From Buxus sempervirens (Eukaryota; Streptophyta; Magnoliopsida; Buxales; Buxaceae): DNA of 64,000 bases. The stretch is from the NCBI GenBank assembly GCA_947561395.2, contig OX387182.1, positions 34,775,949 through 34,839,948 on the forward strand, given 5' to 3'. Below the pieces are notes generated by a model. The model saw only the letters and a program-made list of their open reading frames with translations, did not search any database and was not told the DNA's origin. Position numbers and translations under genes: made by a program. Positions 40,805 through 51,059 of the stretch are shown in pieces; the stretch's first letter is position 1, and every line of letters begins with the position of its first letter.

Positions 40805-41995
40805 TGTGCGCATGTGATTTTTGCACGATGAGACGCATGCAGGAATGTGTGCCTCGGGACAATCCGAGTCGCCACTGCCTGATGGGGTGCAGGCAAACAC
40901 CAAGGTACCTATCCAGTTCTAATTTGATTAGTCTGCGGCTTTCTAGAGACTCTGGTTAAGTTATAGGTTACATCCAGGGAAGTCCGAAGACACCTTGGCT
41001 CGCCCCATCAATCTGACGGGTCCCTCGGGTCTCCCTGGTTCAAGTCAACTTGGTCTCACCCTTTCCTAGTCCAGCATGCTTGTTTATTTGGTTTGAGTGC
41101 GGACCATTGAAGGTATTGATCCCCTTTATTTTAATTGATTTTTATCTTTTTTATCTTTTTTTTTTGTTGAGGTGGGTCGGATATGGGCCCCGTTAGAAGG
41201 CCCATTGGATACCAAGTTGGGCTTTAATCAAGCCCAAGGCCCATTTGGGTTATTGGGTAACCCTTTTTGGATTTGGCTTTTTGATTTTGGATTTAATTAT
41301 ATTTACAAAAATTAGTGAGTTAAAGCTTTTAAGGCCCATTGGGCTTGGATTTGGCCCAAGGGCGAATAACCAAGTGGCCTTGGACCCCTTATCAAAATGG
41401 GCCTTGGTTTAGGCTGGACTGGGTGTGGGCCCAGTTGGAAGGCCCACGATGCCTTTTTGGGACCCCGGTGGGCCCAGGTCTCAAAAATGGGTTTGGGTTG
41501 ACCCAGAAGCCCAATTGGTTCAATCTAGTCAAAATCGGGTTGGGTCGGATGGATCTGGGTCAAGAAAATTGATCTTAAAGCTTACTGGGCCTAACCGCAT
41601 ATCATATGCGAATCAGGCCTGACCGCACATATAGTGCGGTAGGGGCTGATCTCAAAAAACACTAGAATCTCACTGGGTTTCAGCTCGCCGGCTTCCCTGG
41701 GATGCTCGCGACCTATTTTGAGTTCCAGAATTGACTCACAATGGTGCAGATTCTCATTCTTGGCTCAAAAGTCTATCTTCATGGGGGTTTCGTAACAAGG
41801 AATAAGAGAGGAAGCTTAGGAGCTTCTCCTATCTTCTGGAGTTGATTCTTGAGGACTATAGTGGGGACTCTAGAAGTCCCCACTTCTAGTATTATTGAGG
41901 ATCTACTTCTTCTCGCTCATAAAGAGAAACTGAACATGGCTCGAAAGGACATTCCCACACCCCATTCGACCATCCTGTGCACGGGGTCGCACGGT
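40805..41995 (-). mobile_element. Downstream part of a Tat/Ogre-type LTR, minus orientation
   Basis: It begins on the plus strand with TGTGCGCATGTG, the inverted LTR end shared with the solo LTR at 37720, and runs about 1.2 kb through the 'gagtcgccac' signature and the inverted repeats at 41586-41635. Element C then begins. The 5 bp to its left are CCAAA; no partner is visible. The closest match is the plus-oriented piece at 368-1607, inverted. Confidence 0.7.
41586..41635. repeat. Palindromes of the CCGCATAT...ATATGCG word in an LTR
   Basis: ACCGCATATCATATGCG and ACCGCACATATAGTGCGGT lie in tandem. This is the same word as in the related LTR pieces at 727-835 and 38447-38520. Confidence 0.75.
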
Positions 41996-43320
41996 TGTGC
42001 GCACGAATTTCATACGTGCCTCTAGATGGGTAAAACGGGAAGGTTAGAATTGCCACCACCTGATGGGGTGTAAGCGGATACCTGGGTGCCTAAGTTTGTC
42101 TATTTGGGTTGGTCTGCGGCTTGAGATTCTAAGTAAGGTTTCAATTACGGTCCGGAGAAGTCCGTAGACACCCCGGTCCGCCCCGTCAGGTGACAGGTCC
42201 CATAGGTTTCTCCTGGTTTGAGTCAACTCACTGGTTTCTCACCCGATTCCTAATCCAGCATGTAATTTGGTTAAGTCTGGCGAGACTGCCTAAATGGTGT
42301 GGGTCCCTTTAATTGATTTTTATCTTGCTTAATTTAAGGTGGACTGGGTCTGATTGGGTGGGCCCCATTGGAAGGCCCACGGATGCCTTGGTGGGCTTGA
42401 TTAAGCCCACATGCCCCTGGTGGGTCTTGGTCTAAGCCTACGAGGCCCTTTGGGTTTTGACTTAGTTTGGTTGTTTTTAACTTAGGGTTTAGATTTGGGG
42501 ATTTAAGTTAAGTTTTATGTCCGGTGGGCCGGATGGGTTTGTGGACCCATTGGGTGGGCCACACAAGTGTTGCCAAATATTTTAATTTATCTTGCTTAGA
42601 TTCACCAAAATGGGCTGGACATTGGGCTTGGGGCCCGTGGTCCAGATTTGGGTTTGAAAAGCCCAAGTTCTGTGAAGTTAGGGTTTGAACCCTTACTTGC
42701 TTGGTTAATGGGCTTGGCGGGCTCGGTAGGGCCCTGCCCTTGGTGTAAGCACCTCATTTTTGCGCTCTCGGAAGAGCCGGAAATGCAAACCCTAGCCGAA
42801 AAGTCAAACCCTGAAGGGGGAAAAAGTTGACTTTTTGATCAAGTGAAATTGGCCACCATGATTTATCTCAATGGATAGAGAATCCCGACACGAGTCCAAC
42901 GCAACTGAGTTTGCTGGAATCGGAGTCCAGATGAAGGTTCTACAGGCCGGTCAAACTTAGAGGGGAGCCGAAAGTTGACTTTTTGCTGAACCCTGTGCCA
43001 GGTGCTTAGCCCTATGTCATTGGATAGAGAGCTCCAATACGGTTCTAACGCAACTGAGTTTGCTCAAATCGGAGTCCGGGTGAAGGAGATATGTGCTGTT
43101 GAAGTGTCCGGGCAGCAATGTCGGAAACTGCACACATGGCAGCAAACGTAGCAAATATCTCAGGGGGCAATCTTTAAATTTCAAAAATCTGCCAAATATC
43201 TCAGGGATTAAACCCAAATTGCGCAGGGGGCTATCTGCAAATATCTCAGTGTCAAATCGGTCAAATCCATGGGGTAATCCACAAATATCAAAAATATTGG
43301 CAGAATGACTAAAAATAAAT

Positions 43321-43550
43321 TTCGGTTATACACAAACTGTGTATAACAGAAATATATTTTCGGTTCATAAAGTGAAATCGAATATCGCCCAACAAATTGT
43401 CTGAATCCGTACCTGACAGAAATTAACTGCCAATCGAGTGCGAAAGTAACCGAAATAACATTTCGGTTACAAGCAAATCCCGTATAACCAAAATTAATTT
43501 TCGGTTATACTGGAAAATCTGTGTAACCGAAAATTAATTTTGGTTATCCT
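43321..43550. promoter_or_regulatory. CGGTTA/TAACCG inverted-repeat cassette just upstream of a TATA box
   Basis: At least four inverted pairs of TTTCGGTTAT / GTAACCGAAA type lie in about 230 bp, ending about 10 bp before TATAAATA. One pair is CGGTTATACACA / TGTGTATAAC. The spacer AT-content is high. Confidence 0.82.
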
Positions 43551-43559
43551 TTTTCTAGC

Positions 43560-43567
43560 TATAAATA
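43560..43567 (+). promoter_or_regulatory. TATA box of the solo LTR 42744-45893
   Basis: TATAAATA followed by GGGAGTCC and a pyrimidine-rich leader with 'ccctctctaccc'. The context (C/T-rich leader, GT site near 43836) is that of an LTR transcription start. Confidence 0.6.
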
Positions 43568-44775
43568 GGGAGTCCAGCCATTTGGCTGGGGGTTGGCTGC
43601 TTGCCGAATTTCTGCCCTCCCCCACCCTGCTCGTCCCTCTCCTCTCTACCCTCTCTACCCCTCCAAAACACCTAAAACTCTACCCTAACCATTCCAAACT
43701 CATTCCCACCCCCTCCTTCATTTCTAACACTTGGAAGGAGAGCTTTGGAGGACTTGCTGAGTTGAGAGGAAGCTCAAGCTGTTGTGGAGCCTTCAAGTGG
43801 GTTCAAAAACCATCCAAGGAGGGTTTCAACTGTAAGGTATGGTTCCCCAACGAACTTTATTTAACATATATAAATTCGAGGTCATTTGAAGCATGTCAAT
43901 CTTTAAGTAGGCTGTGAGGTCATGTTTTCTCACCATGCATATGTTCTTTTACCGTTTTATCGTCTTCCCACGTGTATTCGACGGATTGTCACCCTTCTAA
44001 GGTAAGAGAAGGGGCACCGGCAGTTTCAAGAGTGTATGGAAGGTGGTTTGGTGGGTTTGAAGGGGTCATGCAACCCCCATTAAGCCACTGGTTTGCTGGC
44101 TTCCATGGTGCTTGTTTGTCATAAAAAGTGGAGCATGTTCCACTCGTAGGTATTATCCAAGTGTAACCTCGGCATAAGCCCCCTCTCCTCCCCTTCTTTA
44201 AATGCTAGTTCGTTAGGTTTTGGAGATGGTCTTGACATGGTTAAATGCTTGAGATGTGTGGCTAGTTGATACCAATATGCATGCATGAGGTCTTCTTGTT
44301 AGTTATTAGGACTTAAAGCATATGTGGCATGATGTTAGGGTTACGCAACCACCTCATTTTGCAACTGTCTTCGTGTGTTGTCAATAAGGTTTGTATCATG
44401 TTTAGGGTTGCCGTTTTGAGACCATGAGATGCATGAGAAGCATGCCTAGATAAGTCTTAGCTTGTTTTTTTTCTCCCTTTTTTTTTCTTGGTGTAAGCAT
44501 GTTAATTTGCTCTGGAGAAAAAGGAACCAAACTAGGGATACCTAGATCCTTGGTTAGTCTTCATGTGGATTGGAAGGAGGGAGGGGGAACCCCCACTCAT
44601 TCCCTACTATTTGGCCTTGAAAGAACCCCAAAAAGTGAGCCTAATAGATCCATTAGAACCACTGTGGGCCCACACAGGGGCCCACAGAGATACCATACAT
44701 GCTCACAAACCCCTTGGATTGGTTTGGTGCCAAAAAAGTGAAAAAAGGCATTTCTATTGCTTACCCAAGATCTCA

Positions 44776-44870
44776 GGTCGGTTAAGGGCTTCTGGTGGCT
44801 TAACCGAAATCCAATTTCGGTTATGCTAGTATTCATGCTTAACCAAGATAAAATTTCGGTTACCTTAAGT
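44776..44870. repeat. Second CGGTTA/TTAACC cassette in the same LTR, downstream
   Basis: GGTCGGTTAAG ... CTTAACCGAAAT, TTTCGGTTATGC ... GCTTAACCAAGAT and TTTCGGTTACC occur in about 95 bp, 1.2 kb downstream of the TATA box. The word is the one used upstream of the TATA box. Confidence 0.8.
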
Positions 44871-46206
44871 GTTTTGCTAAAAATAATTTTCTTGCATGTT
44901 CGTCATTTGCCATGCCATGTGTACTGAACCCGATGAACCAGCAGGGTTTCCGGGTCAACCAGAACCCCAAAATGGTACACGGGCCTTCAAGCCCAACTTG
45001 ATTCCTTTGTGGGTCTTCCAACAGGGCCCACCCCGTCCAAGGTCACTTTACACTAAACAAGATGATTAAAATGAACTAATTGGGCCAAACCCTTTGAGGC
45101 CCACCAAAGCCCAATAAAAAGAAAGCATGCTGGCTAATGTAGGAATGGTTTGGCCGTGACTGCGGGCACGGGCTTATCGGGCTCAATAAGCCCATTGACC
45201 CAACCAGGTAGGGTCCAGTACCCTACCCACTGAACCACGGACCATCCGGTCCAAGTCTAGATCAACGGGCCCCAAGCCCAAGGTCTAGCCCACTCTTGAG
45301 AACTTAAAGAAGAAAAATTCAAATAAATTATTTTGGCAACCATGCGTGGCCCACCCAAGGGCCCGCAAACCATTGCAGACCCACTTGTTGGATGAAAATC
45401 ACTTAAACCCCAACTTAAACAGATAACTAAAATCAATTCATTTAAACCTAATCCCAAAGGGCCTCTTAGGACCAGACCAAGGCCCACCAAGGGTATCTGG
45501 GCTTGACTAAGCCCACCAAGGACACCGTGGGTCTTCCGACGAGGCCCACCCCATTAGACTCAAAGCACTTGATTAAAGAAAGATAAAAAAAATTAAAGGG
45601 ACCCACACCACTCAGGTGGTCTGCCAGACTTAACCAAAATTGCATGCTGGATTAGGAATCGGGTGAGAAACCAGAGTTGACTCAAACCAGGGAACCCACG
45701 GGACCCGTCATCTGACGGGGTGGTCTGGGGTGTCCACGGACTTCCCCAAACCGCAACCGAGACCTTACTTAGAATCTCAAGCCGCAGACCAAAGCCCAAA
45801 GAAGACAAGGTTAGGCACCTAGGTGTCCGCCTGCACCCCATCTGACGGTGGTGACTCCGAACTTTCCCGTGCAGCGTTTCCGACGTGCACACACTTGGTC
45901 TCAGCCGAACCATGCTACTTATTACATCATGCTACAAGGTGGGCTTTGGATGGGCCACATTGGGTTTAGCCCACCCGGCCCGGTTAGTTAACTTACTTAT
46001 CTTGCTTATTTACATGCTCAGGAGTTCATTGGGTTTGGTGTGCCCTGTTGGAAGGCCCACTGTGTATCCAGTTGGACTGGTGGTCCATGTCCCATGTTGG
46101 GTTTCCGGGTAACCCAGAAGCCCTATTGGTTCACTTGGTTTGATTGCAAGAATCACTTGAATGCAACAAAAATTTGGAGAACACACCAAAGTGGCATTTC
46201 TACCAC

Positions 46207-46231
46207 GTAGCCGACCTTCCTGGTCAGCTAC
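46207..46231. repeat. Palindrome GTAGCCGACC/GGTCAGCTAC in the downstream half of element C LTR
   Basis: The 10-bp arms have one mismatch and a 5-nt spacer. It differs from the upstream palindromes GTATCCGACC/GGTCGGATAC of the same LTR by two or three bases. Confidence 0.75.
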
Positions 46232-46579
46232 ACACAAGTTTTAGGGGCTCCCTAGGAATTTTATACAAGTTGTGTGGGCCCCTAAGAGGGCCCACATTGG
46301 TTCAGATAATGGGGGAGCATCCCCTTTGATCTCTTTTGGGATTTCTCAACAAAGACAAGGGGTAGGGAAGAAGGCATGGGGCTGCTGCCCCCTCATTTCC
46401 TTTCAACAACTCCAGCAGCAGCCTAGGGGTCTTGGCACCCCTATCTTGGGCATTCCACTTCACCAACCAATAGGTAATCCAAGACTAACAACAAGGCACA
46501 TCAAACCATGCAAGTTAATCACAAAACAATGCATGCTGTGGACATTTGAGACAGCAGCCTCTAAAGACAATTCGGACCA

Positions 46580-47700
46580 GCTTTAGTCATGCTAAAGGGG
46601 TGGGAAGTGCTTAGGGACTGTGGGGAAGGGGTTACATTCGTGCAGGGTGCTAAGGGCTGGGTTGGGAGTGCAAACAAGTGGGTAAACCTGTTGGGTACAG
46701 CAGCCGAACAACAAGGGGAGGGAGAGCATGGTAATGGTGGATGCATACATACATGCCCGCATTCATAGTGATCACACAAGGTAGTCATGCCATACATGCA
46801 CACAGCAAAGAGATAAAAGAAAACACATAATATGGAGGGGCAAATATAGCTACTGTTAAGGGAATTTAGACATGCTAAGGGGTGCCAAATAACAGACAAG
46901 GATGGGAAGAGACTACTGTTATCTCCAGTAGCAACCCTAGGGATCATACCAAGGGGTCATGGGGGTAAGGGGAGCATGGTCGCATTCATACATGACACAT
47001 GGAGGGGAGGGACTGCCCTGGAGGTGCGGGTGTCTAATGGGCTGGTTTAGGGGTGTACACAGGTGGGTAAGCCTGCTGGGTACAGCAGTTGTCCAGGGGG
47101 TCTGCACATACTAAAAAGGGGTTGGATTGGGGGTAAGGGGATCATGCACACATAGGTTAAGGGGCTAGTCTTGGGGGGGAGGATAGGAACCTTGATAGAC
47201 CTGCTGGAGAGTGTGGGACAGCAATAGATAGTGCGGGTTTGCTGCTGTCTCCAGCAGCAAACTGCATGGGTCATAACAGGGGATCATTGGGGTGGAGGAG
47301 CATATTTATTAACCACAAAACATCAAACAAAAGAGAGGTGAACAAAGGGGCACATTAATTCTTCAAAACAGCAACATGCTATCAGCAAAACAGTGGACTA
47401 AAGCAAGAGGAGGGGAGCATGGCCGTGGGGTAGAGTTGCATTCATGCAAGATGCTTGGGGCTCGGAATAGGTGTGCCAAGCGGATGGACAACCTACTGGA
47501 GCAGCTATTGTCCAGGGGGTTTTAGGTATGCTAAAGTCAGCAAATATAAAGAGGGAGGGGATCATGCTTATATGCACAAAAATAGCAAGTGATAAGGGGT
47601 TGGGGGAACATGTTGGTGTGCCCTATCATAGCATGTTAGCTGGTAGGGGGGAGGTTGTGGCTATCATCCACAGCAGCTCCAGAATCCATGCCAAAGGTGG
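46580..47700 (-). repeat. About three tandem units of about 400 bp in element C LTR
   Basis: The phrases 'gggtacagcag', 'tgtccagggggt', 'ctccagcagcaa' and 'gagcatgg' recur with 385-415 bp spacing (for example near 46690, 47075 and 47490). The units differ by about 20-30 percent by eye. The related LTRs at 37720 and 42744 lack the amplification, which explains much of the greater length of this LTR. Confidence 0.65.
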
Positions 47701-48481
47701 GTAAAAGGGAGACATGCATCTCAAACATAAACAGAAAAGAAATCTCACCACAGCACATTCATGCCTTGTCATACACCAAATAAGTAAATCTGCACATCCA
47801 AACGTGCATTCACCATGGCACACAAAGGGAAGAGGATACGACCAGCAAAAGAACACTCAGAAAAATTACAAAAAAGGTGAGAGAAGAGGAAATCAAGAAG
47901 GGTGATGGGGGGTTATATGGGGGGGGTACATTAGATTTGCTCATGAGGGAACACACTCCCTCAAAAAAATAGTAAAATAAAACCCAAAACAACAACTTGG
48001 AAGACATTAAAGTACATGGACGATCTCTCATCCTCTCCCTAGAGTTACACGTACTCTACTTCTTACCTTGGAGACCTCCATATGGCAAGGTGGGAGCAAA
48101 CATACAAAGGTAATGCAAAAATAACAGCTCCAGGTGAGGGTTAGATCAAACATCATGTTAATGGCTCATTTTCACTTATGTAATGTAAAATACCACAAGA
48201 AACGATACCTGAGGGGTGAAGAGGTTCTGGAGCAATGTATGGAGCCCCTTGGAAGCAGAACCAAGTGCTGGAAGTCTCCTCTCCAGCAGCAACAGCAGTA
48301 ACTCCTCCTCTTGTTGGGGTGAAAGTGAAGAGGAAGAAGGAAAGGAAAGGTTTGGACAACCTTAAGGTGGTGTAGGGAGGTGGTGGAGGCAAGGGAGGAT
48401 AAGGAGGAGAGGGTTCGAACCAACCAAGGTGGGGGGAAAAGGGTTAAGGCCAGCAACCCTCGGCCAGGGGGGTTGCTGGCC

Positions 48482-48490
48482 TATTTATAA
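48482..48490 (-). promoter_or_regulatory. TATA box of element C LTR
   Basis: On the minus strand it reads TTATAAATAGG. The perfect palindromes at 48501-48564 lie within 15-80 bp upstream of it. Confidence 0.6.
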
Positions 48491-48500
48491 CCTTCAATTT

Positions 48501-48743
48501 GTATCCGACCTGATAGGTCGGATACACTAGCAATTGCTTGTATCCGACCTATCTGGTCGGATACATTAACATTTCTTTGTATCCGACACAAAAGCTCGGA
48601 TACAAACAGCATGATTGAAAAAATTTAATGCTGCCAGAAAATCTGTCGGAAAATTCAACAAGATTTCAACTGAGATTTTCTGTATCAGACATATTGTGTC
48701 GGATATGAACAAATTTATTTGTATCCGACATATTTCGTCGGAT
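48501..48743. promoter_or_regulatory. Five GTATCCGA.../...TCGGATAC palindromes next to the TATA box of element C LTR
   Basis: Two perfect 10-bp-arm palindromes GTATCCGACC/GGTCGGATAC with 5-nt loops lie at 48501-48525 and 48540-48564. A third with 8-bp arms lies at 48579-48604, and two weaker copies at about 48682-48706 and 48720-48743. Spacing of the first three is 39 bp. They sit upstream (minus strand) of the TATA box. Confidence 0.9.
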
Positions 48744-49329
48744 CAAAAAGGTGAGTTTTTGATATTTACATATTGCCCCTCGAATTTGATTGATTTGACA
48801 CCTAAGATAATCGCAGATTGCCCCCATGCAAAATTTTAGTTCAATCCTTGAGATATTTTGCACATTTTGGATATTCACGGATTACCCCCTGAGATATTTA
48901 TCTATGTTTCCCACCACGTGTGCAGTTCTTTTGCCACATGTGTAGTTTCCGGCATTGCTGCTCGGAAACTTTAATTGGTCATATCTTTTCTTCATCCAGA
49001 CTCCGATTTGAGCAAACTCAGTTGTGTTAGAACCGTATCGAAGTCCTATATTCATTGGAGCAAGGTTAAGCAACTGATCTGGGGTTTAGCAGAAAGTCCA
49101 TTTCTACTCCCCCTCAAGTTTAACCAGCCTGCAGATCCTTCATTCGGACTCCGATTCCAGCAAACTCAATTGTGTTGGAACCGTGTTGGGATCCTCTATC
49201 CATTGAGATAAAGTAAGGTGACATATTATCACTTGATCAAAAAGTCAACTTTCGCCTCCTTGGGGTTTGACTTTCCAGCTAGGTTTGCATTTCCGGCACT
49301 TCCGAGAGCGCAAAAATGAGGTGCTTACA

Positions 49330-49347
49330 GCTGCCCCTCTTTGCCGG
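49330..49347 (-). promoter_or_regulatory. Polypurine tract of element C
   Basis: The minus strand reads CCGGCAAAGAGGGGCAGC directly before the LTR start at 49329. Confidence 0.7.
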
Positions 49348-51059
49348 AGTCACCTTGCGGATGAACGGAAAAGAGAAAAAAGAATCTCATTTTTGTGCCT
49401 GGAATTTCTGTCGACATGGTCGACGAGCTTAGTCCTTTGAAGTTTTCATTAAAAGGGAAACATCCAAATGATATGGCGTCACTTCCTGGCTTCAGAGTTT
49501 CCTTACCCTTTGCTTTTTAGGTCTTTGTAGGGTAACTCTTCAGCATTTAATTTGTATTTGAAAGAGATTAGATTGGACTTGAGCTCGCCAACCTGTTTTG
49601 GCGTTGATGTCAAGCACTTGACAATATTATTTTCTTCTTGTTTGTTCCATTAAAGCTTTTAGGTGACTTCAGACTTCTGATTCTTTTTGTCTTTTCCTTG
49701 AGGCTTAGTTAGTTTTTTTTTGTGACCAAGAGTTGGTTAGAGGGCGGAAGGTATGAGGAAAGGAGGAGGAAAGAGCGAAGGAGGAGATGCTGTTGGTGAA
49801 GAGGTGCTTCCAGTGTTGTCTGGTGCCTCAAGGGAGCTCACACACCTGCCCTATTCTATGTACAAAAGTGTAAAACCAAAAATTATAAAAGGGCCATTTT
49901 GCCCGATGAGATCTTCATTTCTGCTCGTTCTTCTTCATGTCTCGCCATTCCTTTCTCCTGCAGCGCGCCTTTTGGTTGGCTCTCCTTTTCTGGGTGAGGT
50001 AGAGGCCTCCTAGTTTGGAGTGACTACTGCTGGGGATTAGTCGGGAATTCCTTCCTCATTGCCTTTTCTCTTGGGTCATGCCTTGTTTTTGACAAGCGTG
50101 GGAGTTTCCTTGGGAAGGGTGCTCCGCTGGGGATAAATGGGGTTCCTCACGCTGTCATTTTTCTTCGTAAGGCCTCCTTCTGCTTGGGCGCGAGTTCCTC
50201 ATGTCTGTCCGAGCTCTTGTTGAGTGTGAGAAAACTCCACCAGGGGTTGGTGGGAGCTTGCTTCATTTCCTCATTGCTCTCCTTCGCGAAGCCGACGTCT
50301 TCAAACTGGACGAGGCTTGGAAAGGTTACATCGTCAGGTATCACTCTTTTATTGTTGGAAAGGACTCCACTGAGGATTAGAGAATCTCGTCCTCCGTTTG
50401 TTGAAGGAACTCCACTAGGAATTTGGGAGAGGATGTCCGTCATCTTACTTTAGCTGTAACTGTGAAGGCAGCCAAGGAACAGCATGTTAGTTGTGGACTA
50501 GCTGGGGAATGCAAAACATTCTTCTTATTTCCTTCTTGCTCTGAGCCTCTTGCCCATTGCAGCTAGAAGCGGCCTTTGACAAGGTGAAGAGATTATCAAC
50601 TCAGGTTAGTAGCACAATGTGGAGCTTACAATAGTTAAGCAAAATAATTACAGAGAAAACAGGTGTGTCAGTGTGTGCTTGTGTCTGCAATATCAAAGAA
50701 ATTTCCAAGGTCAGACGGGACTTGGAGTGCTTGGTATTTTTAGTAGCATGGTCATCACAGGCCGCTGTGAAATTTTCGGCTTGGGCACAACCTGCCGGTC
50801 TGGACCCCTCGGATATGTTCATTTTTCTCATTTTACTGTCTGCCACTGTCACTGCTCTTTTCTATAGCTCGTTCTGCCCAATCCAGGTGCGACCAGTTTT
50901 TTTTGTGACTGACCACACAACGCCCTTTTTTCAGGTTTTCGCCGCGTCCAGCCCTTTTGAGGAAATTCTGAATTCCGTCATTGCTGATGAACGCAGGCTT
51001 AACTGTTTGCCCTGGTCATTCCTTTCGGGATCTGAGAGGTCTTAGAGATAGGACGAAAC
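49348..51059 (-). other. Non-coding 3' region of element C, left part
   Basis: Clear same-strand homology to element A (1846-3400): 'gagtcaccttgc.gatgaacgg', 'cgacgagct.agtcctttga', 'ttgttccattaaagcttttaggtga' and others. No ORF is supported. It continues after the solo LTR at 53446. Confidence 0.65.

Larger units (their letters stand above)
42744..45893 (+). mobile_element. Solo LTR (3,150 bp) with 5-bp target duplication CTTGG
   Basis: It begins TGTAAGCACCTCATTTTTGC and ends ACGTGCACACA, with perfect CTTGG repeats on both sides (42739-42743 and 45894-45898). TATAAATA at 43560-43567 follows a cassette of CGGTTA palindromes (43321-43550); a second cassette of the same word lies at 44776-44870. 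It is inserted in the 3' LTR of element C in the opposite orientation and is thus younger. No internal region remains. No ORF inside is convincing. Confidence 0.92.
41996..49329 (-). mobile_element. 3' LTR of element C (about 4.2 kb without its insertion)
   Basis: On the minus strand it begins TGTAAGCACCTCATTTTTGC at 49329, right after the polypurine tract, and ends near 41996 at an ATTCGTGCGCACA-type terminus. The solo LTR 42744-45893 plus one CTTGG copy is inserted. It holds a TATA box at 48482-48490, perfect palindromes upstream (48501-48743), one matching palindrome downstream (46207-46231) and three units of about 400 bp (46580-47700). It is longer than its relatives mostly because of that repeat. 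Open frames inside are not supported as genes. Confidence 0.78.
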
